NCBI GenBank assembly: GCA_025356925.1
Contig: JANXQE010000737.1
Location: 1-14,904 of the forward strand
DNA: 14,904 nucleotides
Source: Limisphaerales bacterium
GTDB lineage: Bacteria; Verrucomicrobiota; Verrucomicrobiia; Limisphaerales; UBA8199
Direction: 5' to 3'
A model generated the notes under the pieces. That model was not told the DNA's origin. It saw nothing but the letters and a program-made list of their open reading frames with translations, and did no database searches. Below are positions 14,466-14,904 of this stretch, piece by piece. Made by a program: the position numbers and the translations under genes. Position 1 is the first letter of the stretch. Each line of letters opens with the position of its first letter.

Positions 14466-14648
14466 TTAACTGTTAGCTTGGTGGCTGGCCGAAAGCAAGG
14501 CTTTTCTTATCCATTCGGATTTGCGTTGCCCTGCCCTGCGGATGGCGGCCTCAAGTTGCTTAGCTTCAAGCGGGGTGAATCTCGCTGTAAAGAAGACTCC
14601 CTTTGTATTCCGTATACCGAGCTTGGGTCTGCCTGGATGGCTCCTCAT
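14466..14648 (-). CDS. Small ribbon-helix-helix (CopG/MobC-like) DNA-binding protein
   Basis: The 60-residue product has a basic N-terminus (GRPKLGIRNTKG) and then the ribbon-helix-helix pattern: strand VFFTARFTP (18-26), helix PLEAKQLEAAIRRAG (26-40) and helix KSEWIRKALL (43-52). Such proteins bind DNA as dimers and serve as plasmid-mobilisation accessory factors, antitoxins or repressors. No toxin gene is adjacent in the window. I chose ATG 14646-14648; an upstream TTG at 14675 is possible but would run through the inverted repeat. No Shine-Dalgarno precedes the ATG. It starts divergently from the transposase-like gene and ends 10 nt from the tRNA-like element. The fold is called by pattern; the role is inferred only broadly. 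Confidence 0.7.
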   Translation of the reverse strand: MRSHPGRPKLGIRNTKGVFFTARFTPLEAKQLEAAIRRAGQRKSEWIRKALLSASHQANS

Positions 14649-14654
14649 AATAAT

Positions 14655-14697
14655 TGTTACACAAATATGTTGCAATCAACTGTATTATTGTGTAACA
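14655..14697. promoter_or_regulatory. 10-bp inverted repeat between divergent genes (operator or IS-end candidate)
   Basis: TGTTACACAA (14655-14664) and TTGTGTAACA (14688-14697) are perfect inverted copies 23 nt apart, in an AT-rich stretch between the RHH gene start and the transposase-like start. Placement fits an operator bound by the RHH protein, or an end sequence of the insertion element. Confidence 0.5.
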
Positions 14698-14724
14698 GTA
14701 ATTGCAAGTGAACTTGGAAAGTTT

Positions 14725-14904
14725 ATGGCAAACAACCTAGCGACTGAACAGAAAGTGAACGCAATCGCCATGCTGGCGGAAGGGTCTAGCATTCGCAGTA
14801 TTGAGCGCATCACAGGAATTCACAGAGACACAATAATGCGACTGGGCGTGCGCGTTGGCAAAGAGTGCGGCAGAATCCAGAATGCCAAGATGCGTAACAT
14901 CCAC
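14725..14904 (+). CDS. IS1-like transposase, N-terminal part (runs off the window)
   Basis: Sixty residues are visible without a stop. They read MANNLATEQKVNAIAMLAEG, then SSIRSIERITGIHRDTIMRLGVRVG, a helix-turn-helix that I recognise from the N-terminus of orphan IS1-family transposases in environmental bacteria, which continue into a DDE catalytic domain. The catalytic part lies beyond the window, so activity and intactness cannot be judged. GGAA lies about 8 nt before the ATG. The first half is low in GC compared with the operon genes, in keeping with a mobile element. It could instead be a stand-alone HTH regulator; the transposase reading is an inference from remembered family sequences. 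Confidence 0.75.
   Translation, partial: MANNLATEQKVNAIAMLAEGSSIRSIERITGIHRDTIMRLGVRVGKECGRIQNAKMRNIH

Noticed and set aside
1..14904. CRISPR arrays, rRNA genes and known defence or secretion systems
   Set aside because: No regularly spaced direct repeats, no rRNA-like segments and no such genes were seen on either strand.

Overview
The window reads as a chromosomal segment of a free-living, GC-rich Gram-negative-type bacterium. It has a lipobox lipoprotein, cleavable signal peptides and a periplasmic binding protein. Weak or absent Shine-Dalgarno sequences at most starts, a bacterial myo-inositol oxygenase and the general gene style would suit the Verrucomicrobiota/PVC group. That placement is an inference; no rRNA or other decisive marker is present.

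Region 1 (1-6005, minus strand) is the translation/transcription operon nusA - infB - rbfA - DHH phosphoesterase (nrnA type) - truB, read right to left and leaving the window inside truB. rimP, which often precedes nusA, is absent. A good promoter lies at 5977-6005, and between it and the nusA start sits a terminator-like hairpin with a U-tract, a likely attenuator. A divergent small receiver-like protein (6098-6472) starts on the other side of the promoter.

Region 2 (6561-9793, minus strand) looks like a carbohydrate module: periplasmic sugar-binding protein, RbsC-type permease, then myo-inositol oxygenase. No ATPase gene lies between or beside the transporter genes. The simplest reading is inositol uptake followed by oxidation to glucuronate, with the ATPase encoded elsewhere.

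Region 3 (9883-12099, plus strand) holds a cold-shock protein with a long structured leader, a secreted YceI-family protein, and a lipoprotein N-acetylmuramoyl-L-alanine amidase that follows yceI closely. A cystathionine gamma-synthase/lyase-family PLP enzyme (12359-13507, minus) converges on the amidase.

Region 4 (13508-14904) is different in character. About 950 bases have no convincing protein gene but carry several strong hairpins, including a clear plus-strand intrinsic terminator. A 70-nt tRNA-like element with a perfect T-arm and a 7-bp acceptor stem, but no canonical D or anticodon arm, follows; it may be a shortened tmRNA/tRNA or an integration scar. Immediately beyond it lie a small ribbon-helix-helix protein and, divergently, the start of an IS1-like transposase, with a 10-bp inverted repeat between them. 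This looks like the edge of a mobile or accessory segment and is the least ordinary part of the window.
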